NCBI GenBank assembly: GCA_021775755.1
Contig: JAJFHE010000050.1
Span: forward strand, 248,001 to 312,000
Length of the DNA stretch: 64,000 nt
DNA from: Hyphomicrobiales bacterium
GTDB lineage: Bacteria; Pseudomonadota; Alphaproteobacteria; Rhizobiales; JAJFHB01
Direction: 5' to 3'
Below are positions 26,075 through 33,312 of this stretch, piece after piece. Position 1 is the stretch's first letter; each line of letters starts with the position of its first letter. Made by a program: the position numbers and the translations under genes. A model generated the notes under the pieces. That model made no database searches. It was not told the origin of the DNA and saw only the letters and a list, made by a program, of their open reading frames with translations.

Positions 26075-27328
26075 ATGAGCGAACTGACCCTGGAAAAAGC
26101 CGCGCGCACAACGCCGGTCACCGTCCTCGACGACACGCAGCCCCTCGATATCGATCTGGACCGCATGCGCCGCTATCGATTGAGCCGCGTGCGCGAGCAA
26201 CTCGCGGCTCAGGATTGTGCCGCGGTTGTTCTCAACGCTCCCCACTCCATTCGCTACGCCACGGGCGCGCGTAACTGTGCGCTGTTCCAGGCGCACATCC
26301 CGGCCCAATATCTCTTCGTGGCGCTCGACGGGCCGGTAATCCTGTTCGACGCGGACGGATACAAGATCGGTGCCGACCGGCTCGGGACAATCGATGAAAT
26401 CCGCGGCGACGGTGTGCCGCTCAATTACTTCTACGGGGGCTCGCGCCTTGATGAATGGTATCGACACTGGGCGCGCCAACTGAGCGACCTGATCGATGCC
26501 CATGGCGGCGGTAACCGGCGGCTTGCCGTTGAACGCGTCGGCCTTCGCGCGTTGACGGCGTTCGATGGCCTCAACATAAATCTTGTCGATGGCGAAGACA
26601 TTATAGAACCAGCCCATGTCATCAAGTCGCCGGATGAAATTCTGTGCATGAACCATGCAATTGCCGCCACCGAGGAAGGCATGTGGCGCATGCGCGAGGA
26701 GCTGCGTCCCGGGCTGACCGAAATCGAGCTCTGGAGCCACCTTTGGGCCGCCAATACCAAATGGGGCGGTGACTGGATCGAATGCCGGCTGCTTACCTCC
26801 GGCCAGCGGACAAATCCCTGGCTCCAGGAGGCCGGACACAAGATCATTCGCGCCGGCGAGCTTGTCGCGTTCGATACCGATCTTGTGGGGCCGTTCGGCT
26901 ATGCCGCGGATATTTCACGTACATATTTCTGCGGACCGGGACGGCCGAGTGTTTACCAGAAGGATCTTTACAAGCGCGCGCATGAGGAGGTGCAGCACAA
27001 CATCGAGCTGATGCAGCCGGGCATGGCCTATCGCGACATTACCGCAAAAGGCTTCGTGCAGCCGGAACAGTTTCGTGCTCAGCACTATCCCGTTCTGGCG
27101 CATGGTGTCGGAATGTCGGATGAATTTCCGACGATCTTCTATCCTGACGACGACGCGCGCCTTGGCCATGAAGGGTGCCTTGAGCCCGGCATGGTAATCT
27201 GCGTTGAGAGCTATGTCGGCGAGGCCGGCGGGCCCGAAGGCGTCAAACTCGAAGACCAGATTGTGATTACGGAAACCGGAAACACGGTTTTGAGCCGGTT
27301 TCCGTACGAAGAAGAGTTATTGTCGTAA
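26075..27328 (+). CDS. dddP: DddP-family M24 metallo-protein (candidate DMSP lyase)
   Basis: 417 residues with the pita-bread fold of M24 peptidases. The six expected metal ligands are Asp267, Asp269 (AFDTDLVG), Asp279 (AADISRTY), His343 (AHGVGMSDE), Glu378 (CVESYVG) and Glu393 (KLEDQIV), and Asp349 stands where the proposed catalytic Asp of DddP does. As I recall the Ruegeria enzyme (295, 297, 307, 371, 406, 421 and 377), all the intervals match exactly. GGDWIECRLLTSG and RTNPWLQEAG also echo DddP. DddP cleaves dimethylsulfoniopropionate to dimethyl sulfide and acrylate. The N terminus is about 28 residues shorter than that enzyme, so another substrate is possible. The ATG at 26075 follows GGGGTG and GGA. 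Confidence 0.72.
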   Translation: MSELTLEKAARTTPVTVLDDTQPLDIDLDRMRRYRLSRVREQLAAQDCAAVVLNAPHSIRYATGARNCALFQAHIPAQYLFVALDGPVILFDADGYKIGADRLGTIDEIRGDGVPLNYFYGGSRLDEWYRHWARQLSDLIDAHGGGNRRLAVERVGLRALTAFDGLNINLVDGEDIIEPAHVIKSPDEILCMNHAIAATEEGMWRMREELRPGLTEIELWSHLWAANTKWGGDWIECRLLTSGQRTNPWLQEAGHKIIRAGELVAFDTDLVGPFGYAADISRTYFCGPGRPSVYQKDLYKRAHEEVQHNIELMQPGMAYRDITAKGFVQPEQFRAQHYPVLAHGVGMSDEFPTIFYPDDDARLGHEGCLEPGMVICVESYVGEAGGPEGVKLEDQIVITETGNTVLSRFPYEEELLS

Positions 27329-27454
27329 CGGTGGGCCGCATTTCGATGAATCGATTTGGCTTGCAGCCAAAAGCGCTCAGGCGATAATGAGACAGATGCA
27401 ATTTTCCTGTGCTGCAGGAAATCAGGCTACGCAAAGATCAGGAGGTTTGGGCTG

Positions 27455-28063
27455 ATGGAAACGGTTGAATTCACCCAGATGAAAGACGGCACGCGGGAAG
27501 ACTACGAACTCCTGCATGAACTGGAAGCGCCGTATCTTGAAGGCACCGCGCGCCGCCTCCTGGGCGAACTGGCGCGCCAGGGCGTAGAAACGTTGTCCGG
27601 CTATAAGATCAGCCGCCTTGAGCATGGACTGCAGTCGGCAACGCGCGCCTATCGCGAAGGCGCCGATGTGGATTGGGTGGTGAGCGCCCTGCTGCACGAT
27701 ATCGGCGACGGTCTCGCACCGCAGAACCACGATAAGTTCGCAGCCGAGATCCTGCGTCCCTTTGTGCGTGAAGAATGCACCTGGGTGGTGGAGCAGCACG
27801 GGCTTTTCCAGAGCTATTATTACGGCCACTTTCATGGCTGGGACCGCAATGCGCGCGACACGTTCAGGGATCACCCGTCCTATCAGGCGTGTGTTGATTT
27901 TTGCGCACGTTGGGACCAGTCGTCATTCGACCCGAACTACGACACGGAGCCTCTGGAGTTCTTCGCCAACATGGTCGAGGAAGTGTTTGCCCGCAAGGCC
28001 TACGATCCCGATGTCATCCAGGCGGGCGTCACGCGGGGCATGCCGGCGCTTGAGGTGGCCTAA
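27455..28063 (+). CDS. HD-domain protein of the PhnZ-like oxygenase type
   Basis: 202 residues. The HD-domain metal ligands are His57 (RLEHGLQSA), His81-Asp82 (ALLHDIGDG), His92 (QNHDKF) and His115 (VEQHGLF), with an Asp in CARWDQSSFDP near residue 164. The order LEHxLQxA - HDIG - His - His - RWD fits the diiron HD oxygenases such as PhnZ and TmpB, which cleave the C-P bond of phosphonates, better than plain phosphohydrolases. AGGAGG precedes the ATG. It follows the DddP-like gene by 126 bases on the same strand; no phosphonate uptake or aminotransferase gene is present, so the substrate is open. Confidence 0.8.
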   Translation: METVEFTQMKDGTREDYELLHELEAPYLEGTARRLLGELARQGVETLSGYKISRLEHGLQSATRAYREGADVDWVVSALLHDIGDGLAPQNHDKFAAEILRPFVREECTWVVEQHGLFQSYYYGHFHGWDRNARDTFRDHPSYQACVDFCARWDQSSFDPNYDTEPLEFFANMVEEVFARKAYDPDVIQAGVTRGMPALEVA

Positions 28064-28077
28064 ACGGCGAAGAGCCG

Positions 28078-28677
28078 TCACTCCATAACCGTGACCTTCA
28101 GCACCATGACCATGGTGGCGTGGGCGTCCGTTGAGCCGGTGTTGGTAATTCGATGCGGGCGGTCGCCGCGGTAACGCAGGGTTTCGCCTTCTTTGGCGAC
28201 TTTGATTTCGTCTTCAATTTCAACCGTGTACTCGCCCTTGAGCACGCTCAGGTGCTCGACAGTGCCTGGTTGGTGGGGTTCGGAATCCAGAACACCGCCG
28301 GGTTTTGCTTGAAAATCGTACCACTGCATGAAGTCGACTAGATTGAGAGCCCCGAAAATGCGCAGGGTGCACAGGCCGTCTTCGGTGGTGAGAACCGGGA
28401 TTGCGCCCTTTCCCTGATGCTCCAGAAAATTGGTGGCCTGATCCGCCTTCAGGACCTCATCCACTGTGGTGTCGAGAGCCCTCGTGAGGCGCCAAACCGT
28501 TCCAATCGTTGGATTGGTTTCGTTCCGCTCGATTTGAGAAATGATCGATTTGGCAACGCCGGAATGCTCCGACAGATCGCCGAGCGACATGTTGTAGGCC
28601 TTGCGCAGGCGCTGAATTGTTTTGCCGAGGTCGGGGGACTGTTCCCTGCCACCACCTTTGGTGCGATGCCGTGCCAT
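28078..28677 (-). CDS. XRE-family transcriptional regulator with cupin domain
   Basis: 199 residues. The N-terminal helix-turn-helix is LGKTIQRLRKAYNMSLGDLSEHSGVAKSIISQIERNE (about 17-53), and a cupin domain follows (about 115-195) with HQPGTVEHLSVLKGEYTVEIE and RYRGDRPHRITNTG, a small-molecule sensor fold. Such proteins usually repress or activate a neighbouring pathway. It is divergent from the cysG-cysI-cysH operon, and three related inverted repeats lie between them, one only 31 bases from its own start, suggesting autoregulation and control of sulfur assimilation. The effector may be a sulfur metabolite; this is inference. Confidence 0.9.
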   Translation of the reverse strand: MARHRTKGGGREQSPDLGKTIQRLRKAYNMSLGDLSEHSGVAKSIISQIERNETNPTIGTVWRLTRALDTTVDEVLKADQATNFLEHQGKGAIPVLTTEDGLCTLRIFGALNLVDFMQWYDFQAKPGGVLDSEPHQPGTVEHLSVLKGEYTVEIEDEIKVAKEGETLRYRGDRPHRITNTGSTDAHATMVMVLKVTVME

Positions 28678-28707
28678 GCGCCAAGTGTTCCTTATTTAGG
28701 CCATTGC

Positions 28708-28723
28708 GTTCTTTAAACAGAAC
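28708..28723. promoter_or_regulatory. candidate sulfur operator 1 (next to the XRE-cupin gene)
   Basis: The 16-base element GTTCTTTAAACAGAAC, arms GTTCT and AGAAC. It lies 31 bases upstream of the XRE-cupin start. Confidence 0.5.
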
Positions 28724-28796
28724 ACCTATATTTCATTCCGAACGCAGCTGCCCCCTAAATGGCGCTTACGTCAAGGAATGAATGGATTTTTCCGGT

Positions 28797-28812
28797 GTTT
28801 GTAAAAACGAAC
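28797..28812. promoter_or_regulatory. candidate sulfur operator 2
   Basis: GTTTGTAAAAACGAAC, the same 16-base form with one arm mismatch. It lies 122 bases before the cysG start. Confidence 0.45.
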
Positions 28813-28829
28813 AGTATCTTGCAACAGCC

Positions 28830-28845
28830 GTTCGGTAAACGAAAC
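28830..28845. promoter_or_regulatory. candidate sulfur operator 3
   Basis: GTTCGGTAAACGAAAC, again the same form. It begins 33 bases (about three helical turns) after operator 2 and ends 89 bases before cysG. Confidence 0.45.
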
Positions 28846-28933
28846 ACCGAAGGTTTCCCTTGCTTTTCACGAGCATGGACCGAAGCCGGTGCCGTTGCAA
28901 GCACGAACCGGAAAGAGGTTTAAGGCGGCCAAG

Positions 28934-29980
28934 ATGCGGTATTTCCCGATATTTCTGGATGTCGACGCCCGCAAAGTGCTGGTGGTGGGCGGTGGCGAAA
29001 CAGCCGCGCAGAAAGTGCGGCTCCTCCTCAAGTCGAGCGCCTTCGTCACGGTCATTGCCGAAGACGTGTGTGCCGAATTGCGCGGGTATGCGTTTGACGG
29101 CCGCCTCACCCTGCATGAGCGCGCCTTTTCAAGCACGAACCTTGACGAAACGGCGGTCTTGTTCGTTGCAACGAACGACGCGAAAGCAGACGCTTCGATC
29201 TCGCAAGCCGCCCGGGACCGCAACATCCCTGTCAATGTGGTGGACACGCCGGATTGTTCCTCGTTCATCACGCCTGCCATTGTCGACCGCGACCCGCTGA
29301 TCGTCGCCATCGGCACGGAAGGCGCGGCACCCATTCTGGCCCAGGGTGTCAAGTCCAGACTTGAGGCCATCCTTCCTCAAGGACTTGGGGGCCTTGTCCA
29401 GAAAGCCCGGCAGCTCCGCTCCCAGACCGGGGGCAGGCTTGGTGCGGGCGGCGCTCGCCGGGCATTCTGGTCCAGCTTCTTCTTCGGCGCGATCCGCGAT
29501 GCGTATCTCGCCGGTAACGACGATGAATTCGAACACCGCGTCGCCCATGCTACGACTGCCGCGCGATCCTCCGTCGCGGGCTTTGGCAGGGTCTCCTTTG
29601 TGGGAGCCGGTGCGGGCGACACGGAGCTTCTCACCTTGAAAGCGCAGCGTCTCCTGCAGTCGGCGGACGTCATCGTGCATGACAATTGCATCGGCTCCGA
29701 TGTGCTTGAATATGCGCGGCGCGATGCGACACGGGTTTCGCTGGACGCGGAAGACGATACCGCGTCGCATGACGCTCTCGTTTCCCATTCCTTGCGCGGC
29801 AATTCGGTTCTCCGGCTTTTGTATGGCGATCCATCTCGCAACACCACCCAGCTTGATGAAAGCAAGGCGCTCGCCGCACTTGGCATTCCCGTGGACGTCG
29901 TTCCCGGAGTCTCGGCACCTCGTGCTCTTGATCCCGTAGTTCACCCCCGAACCTCGCAAATCCTGGAACTCGTGCGATGA
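28934..29980 (+). CDS. cysG: siroheme synthase: precorrin-2 dehydrogenase/ferrochelatase with shortened methyltransferase domain
   Basis: 348 residues against about 460 for full CysG. The N-terminal Met8-like half is intact (KVLVVGGGETAAQKV at 14-28, then NVVDTPDCSSFITPAIVDRDPLIVAI at 101-126, helical domain to about 200) and should oxidise precorrin-2 and insert iron. The uroporphyrinogen methyltransferase part starts normally (GRVSFVGAGAGDTELLTLKA, about 218-237) but lacks the GGDPF motif (here LLYGDPSRN) and stops soon after VVPGVSAP, losing the C-terminal half. It is therefore unlikely to methylate. The stop overlaps the DUF2849 start, so this is not a sequencing frameshift inside a longer gene. 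Siroheme serves CysI downstream. Confidence 0.86.
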   Translation: MRYFPIFLDVDARKVLVVGGGETAAQKVRLLLKSSAFVTVIAEDVCAELRGYAFDGRLTLHERAFSSTNLDETAVLFVATNDAKADASISQAARDRNIPVNVVDTPDCSSFITPAIVDRDPLIVAIGTEGAAPILAQGVKSRLEAILPQGLGGLVQKARQLRSQTGGRLGAGGARRAFWSSFFFGAIRDAYLAGNDDEFEHRVAHATTAARSSVAGFGRVSFVGAGAGDTELLTLKAQRLLQSADVIVHDNCIGSDVLEYARRDATRVSLDAEDDTASHDALVSHSLRGNSVLRLLYGDPSRNTTQLDESKALAALGIPVDVVPGVSAPRALDPVVHPRTSQILELVR

Positions 29981-30300
29981 CAGGCAAAATCCTCACAGCA
30001 AATCGTGTCGACGACGGTCTCGTCGTATTCCTGAACGGCCGTGGCGAATGGGCCGAAGCGCTTAGCGAGGCATGGCTTGGCGAGCACGACAGCACGATCG
30101 CCGAGTTTGAGGATATCGCGAGCGCGGCCGGCGCCGGCACGGAGGTGACGGATGTCTATCTCTTCGACGCCGAACGTGACGGCGACGAATTCGTTCCGGC
30201 CCACATCCGCGAGCGCATCCGGGCGCTTGGACCCACGGTGCGGATGGACCTCGGCAAGCAGGCGGAAGGCATCGGCGGCGCGTTCAACGCGCTCGGCTGA
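29977..30300 (+). CDS. DUF2849 domain protein of the sulfite reductase operon
   Basis: 107 residues, found regularly between cysG and cysI in alphaproteobacteria. It begins MTGKILTANRVDDGLVVFLNG and contains WAEALSEAWLGEHD and DVYLFDAERDGDEFVPAHIRERIRALGPTVR, typical of DUF2849. Function unknown; the fixed position suggests a small partner of sulfite reduction, perhaps an electron-transfer or assembly factor. It overlaps cysG by four bases (ATGA) and precedes cysI by 15. Confidence 0.9.
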   Translation: MTGKILTANRVDDGLVVFLNGRGEWAEALSEAWLGEHDSTIAEFEDIASAAGAGTEVTDVYLFDAERDGDEFVPAHIRERIRALGPTVRMDLGKQAEGIGGAFNALG

Positions 30301-30315
30301 CAGGAGTTAAGACGA

Positions 30316-31971
30316 ATGTACCGCTACGATGAATTCGACCACCGTTTCGTGCGCGAGCGTACGACACAATTCCGCGACCAGGTCACGCGCCGGCTTTCCG
30401 GCGAGCTGACCGAGGACGAGTTCAAGCCGCTTCGCCTGATGAACGGCGTTTATCTGCAGCTGCATGCCTATATGCTGCGCGTCGCCGTGCCCTATGGCAC
30501 GCTGTCGGCGCCGCAGATGCGCCAACTTGCGATGATTGCCGAGCGCTATGACCGCGGCTACGGCCATTTCACGACTCGTCAGAACATCCAGTACAACTGG
30601 CCGGCGCTGAAGGATCTGCCGGACGTTCTCGACCATCTGGCCGAAGTCGAAATGCACGCCATTCAGACGTCCGGCAACTGCATCCGCAATGTCACGACCG
30701 ATCAGTGGGCGGGTGTCGCCGCCGATGAAATCGCCGATCCCCGCCCGATCTGCGAGTTGCTGCGCCAGTGGTCGAGCCTGCATCCGGAATTTTCGTTCCT
30801 ACCGCGCAAATTCAAGATTGCCGTAACGGGCGCACCGCAAGACCGCGCCGCCGTTGCGGTGCATGACATTGGCCTGCACATGCATCGCAACGCCGATGGC
30901 GAAGCGGGATGGGAAGTGCTCGCCGGCGGCGGTCAGGGCCGCACGCCGATGATCGCCGTTACCGTGCGCGACTGGCTGCCGGAGCGGGAGCTCCTGCCCT
31001 ATCTCGAAGCCGTCATGCGCGTCTACAACCTGCACGGCCGGCGCGACAACAAATACAAGGCGCGCATCAAGATCCTCATTCATGAACTGGGCGCGGAAGA
31101 ATTCCGCCGCCAGGTGGAGGAAGAGTTCGCCCGTGCGGGAACGCCGGAAGTCGAGGTCGAACAGCGCGAACTGGCGCGTATTGCCGCCTATTTCGCACCA
31201 CCCGCTTACGAAGACCTGCAGGACGTCTCAACTGAATTCGAACTCGCCAAGAACGGGAACCGTGATTTCGCCAACTGGGCCAAGATCAATGTCGCCGAAC
31301 ACAAGGCGCCGGGCTATGCAATCGTCAACATTTCGCTGAAACCGGTCGACGGCATCCCGGGCGATGCGACAACAGAAGAAATGAACCTGGTGGCGGATCT
31401 TTCCGAGCGCTACAGCGCGAACGAAATACGCATTACGCATCGCCAGAACCTGGTATTGCCCTATGTCCGCAAACGGGACCTGTTCGCGGTATGGTCGGCT
31501 CTGAATGACGCCGGCCTCGCAATTGCCAATCTCGGGCATCTCGGTGACATCATTGCTTGTCCCGGCATGGATTACTGTGCGCTGGCAACAGCCCGCTCGA
31601 TCCCCATCGCTCAGGACATCTCGCGCAAGTTCGCCGACCTCAAGCGCCAGTATGACGTCGGCCCGCTGACCATCAATATTTCCGGCTGCATCAATGCCTG
31701 CGGGCACCACCACGTGGCGCATATCGGCATTCTCGGTGTCGATAAAAAGGGCAAGGAATTTTACCAGATCACGCTTGGCGGCGCTTCGGATGAGAACGCC
31801 TCCATCGGCAAGATCCTCGGTCCCGGATTTTCCGGCGAGGAAGTGCCGGACGCCATTGAAAAGATCATCGAAACTTACATCGCGATCCGCGGTGAAAGTG
31901 AAACCTTCCTGCAAACCTACCGCCGTGTTGGCGCAGATCCATTCAAGGAGGCTCTCTATGCGACTGCTTAA
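30316..31971 (+). CDS. cysI: nitrite/sulfite reductase hemoprotein (assimilatory)
   Basis: 551 residues, with siroheme and a [4Fe-4S] cluster. The four cluster Cys are C415 and C421 in ACPGMDYCALA and C458 and C462 in ISGCINACGHHH, the CX5C-Xn-CX3C pattern that also ligates siroheme. The N-terminal ferredoxin-like repeats contain RHFTTRQNIQYNW-type substrate Arg residues (here GHFTTRQNIQYNW). It reduces sulfite to sulfide in the cytoplasm. It overlaps DUF934 by 14 bases. The operon (cysG, DUF2849, DUF934, cysH) supports sulfite rather than nitrite as substrate. GGAG lies before the ATG. Confidence 0.95.
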   Translation: MYRYDEFDHRFVRERTTQFRDQVTRRLSGELTEDEFKPLRLMNGVYLQLHAYMLRVAVPYGTLSAPQMRQLAMIAERYDRGYGHFTTRQNIQYNWPALKDLPDVLDHLAEVEMHAIQTSGNCIRNVTTDQWAGVAADEIADPRPICELLRQWSSLHPEFSFLPRKFKIAVTGAPQDRAAVAVHDIGLHMHRNADGEAGWEVLAGGGQGRTPMIAVTVRDWLPERELLPYLEAVMRVYNLHGRRDNKYKARIKILIHELGAEEFRRQVEEEFARAGTPEVEVEQRELARIAAYFAPPAYEDLQDVSTEFELAKNGNRDFANWAKINVAEHKAPGYAIVNISLKPVDGIPGDATTEEMNLVADLSERYSANEIRITHRQNLVLPYVRKRDLFAVWSALNDAGLAIANLGHLGDIIACPGMDYCALATARSIPIAQDISRKFADLKRQYDVGPLTINISGCINACGHHHVAHIGILGVDKKGKEFYQITLGGASDENASIGKILGPGFSGEEVPDAIEKIIETYIAIRGESETFLQTYRRVGADPFKEALYATA

Positions 31972-32509
31972 GAATGGCGAATTCGCCAGTGATGACTGGA
32001 CTGTCCTTTCCGAGGACGATGTTCTCCCGCTCAACGGAGACGTGATTGTCTGCTTCGACCGGCTCATGCGTGACTACGCACAGCTCAAAGCCCATGACGG
32101 CCGCATCGCCGTGTCGTTCCCGAACGACTGCGCGGTTGAGGATCTGGACGACTATCTCGACATCCTCGACAAGGTTGTGCTCACGTTCCCGGTGTTTACC
32201 GACGGGCGCGCCTATTCGCAGGCCCGGCAACTGCGCCAGCAGTTCGCCTTCGAGGGAGAGATACAGGCGAGCGGCAATGTGCTTCCCGACCAGCTGGCCT
32301 TTATGCGCCAGTGCGGGTTCGACGTGTTCCTGGTGAACGGCCGGTTCGATGCCGAGCAATGGCAGAAAGCCGCCACCTCGATGACGCTAACCTATCAGAA
32401 CGGGTATCTGCCGGAGCGCGGGTTCGCGCCGGCGGACGTGTGGAAACGTCGTGAGGTAAAGTCTAATGATCAGCTACGATCTGATTTCGAGGAGGTATGG
32501 ACGGCTTGA
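31958..32509 (+). CDS. DUF934 family protein of the sulfur assimilation operon
   Basis: 183 residues. The DUF934 core is visible (VDLDDYLD-type acidic segment, here EDLDDYLDILDKVVLTFPVFTDGRAYSQARQLRQQ, then GEIQASGNVLPDQLAFMRQCGFDVFLV). The family always sits beside cysI and cysH, and its exact role is unknown; it may pass electrons to sulfite reductase. AAGGAGG lies upstream of the ATG at 31958, inside the end of cysI. Its last 44 bases overlap cysH. Confidence 0.9.
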   Translation: MRLLKNGEFASDDWTVLSEDDVLPLNGDVIVCFDRLMRDYAQLKAHDGRIAVSFPNDCAVEDLDDYLDILDKVVLTFPVFTDGRAYSQARQLRQQFAFEGEIQASGNVLPDQLAFMRQCGFDVFLVNGRFDAEQWQKAATSMTLTYQNGYLPERGFAPADVWKRREVKSNDQLRSDFEEVWTA

Positions 32510-33173
32510 GGGGCCTGAACTCCTTGAGCCGTTGATCCGGGAGGTCTTCCCGGGCCGCATCGCACTTGTGTCGTCCTTCGGGACGGACTCCGCTGTGCTC
32601 CTCCACATGGTCTCCGAAATCGACCGGAAAACACCGGTTGTGTTTCTCGACACCGGCAAACTCTTCGGCGAGACGAAGCGTTACCGCGATGATCTCGTGG
32701 AACGCCTGCGCCTTGAGCGGCTCGAAACCGTGACGCCGCTTGCCGCGGACGAACGCACGCTCGACGCCCAAGGCGACCTTTGGATGTCGAACCCGGATAT
32801 GTGCTGTCATTTCCGAAAAGTGGAGCCACTCGAGCGGGCGTTACGGGGCTATCAGGCGTGGATCACCGGGCGCAAGCGCGTCCATGGCGGCTCGCGCGCG
32901 GCCCTTCAGACGCTTGAAACGGCGGACTGGCGGCTCAAGATCAATCCGCTGGCCGGCTGGTCGGAGGAACAGATTTCGGAGTATTTCGACGCCCACGACC
33001 TGCCGCGCCATCCGCTCGTCGCGCGCGGCTACACGTCGGTGGGCTGCATGCCCTGCACCAGCCTGCCCTCGCCCGATGGCGGCGCACGGTCCGGCCGCTG
33101 GTCCGGCCAAGACAAGACCGAATGCGGTATCCACTGGAGCGTCAATGGACGGCCGATGAAACGCTCGGCGTAA
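32466..33173 (+). CDS. cysH: adenylyl-sulfate (APS) reductase
   Basis: 235 residues. The PP-loop region SSFGTDSAVLLHMV lies near residues 36-49. Cys113-Cys114 (DMCCHFRK) and Cys194/Cys197 (GCMPCTS) form the CC...CxxC set that ligates a [4Fe-4S] cluster in APS-type reductases, and Cys220 in ECGIHW is the catalytic thiol. The enzyme reduces APS to sulfite with thioredoxin. The ATG at 32466 lies inside DUF934, which implies translational coupling. It is last in the sulfur operon; a short hairpin follows. Confidence 0.95.
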   Translation: MISYDLISRRYGRLEGPELLEPLIREVFPGRIALVSSFGTDSAVLLHMVSEIDRKTPVVFLDTGKLFGETKRYRDDLVERLRLERLETVTPLAADERTLDAQGDLWMSNPDMCCHFRKVEPLERALRGYQAWITGRKRVHGGSRAALQTLETADWRLKINPLAGWSEEQISEYFDAHDLPRHPLVARGYTSVGCMPCTSLPSPDGGARSGRWSGQDKTECGIHWSVNGRPMKRSA

Positions 33174-33209
33174 GGCTGGATATCAGGCACTGTGCCCAAA
33201 CGCACCAGG

Positions 33210-33228
33210 TCCCGGATCAAGCCCGGGA
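33210..33228. repeat. short palindrome after cysH
   Basis: Arms TCCCGG and CCGGGA around ATCAAGC. The surrounding GGTCCCGGATCAAGCCCGGGA resembles the short intergenic palindromes often scattered in alphaproteobacterial genomes; here it lies between convergent cysH and metZ and may also act as a weak terminator. Confidence 0.3.
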
Positions 33229-33312
33229 GGTTTGTTCAATAATCACAATGCAATCCGTTTCGGTGCACCGGGTTTGAGCCGGTGCGTGTGCAGCGTTTTC
33301 AAAGCCTGCGTC

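Noticed and set aside
28064-28078. Five-base hairpin between the HD-domain and XRE-cupin genes
   Set aside because: ACGGC/GCCGT is too short, without T-run, to call a terminator.
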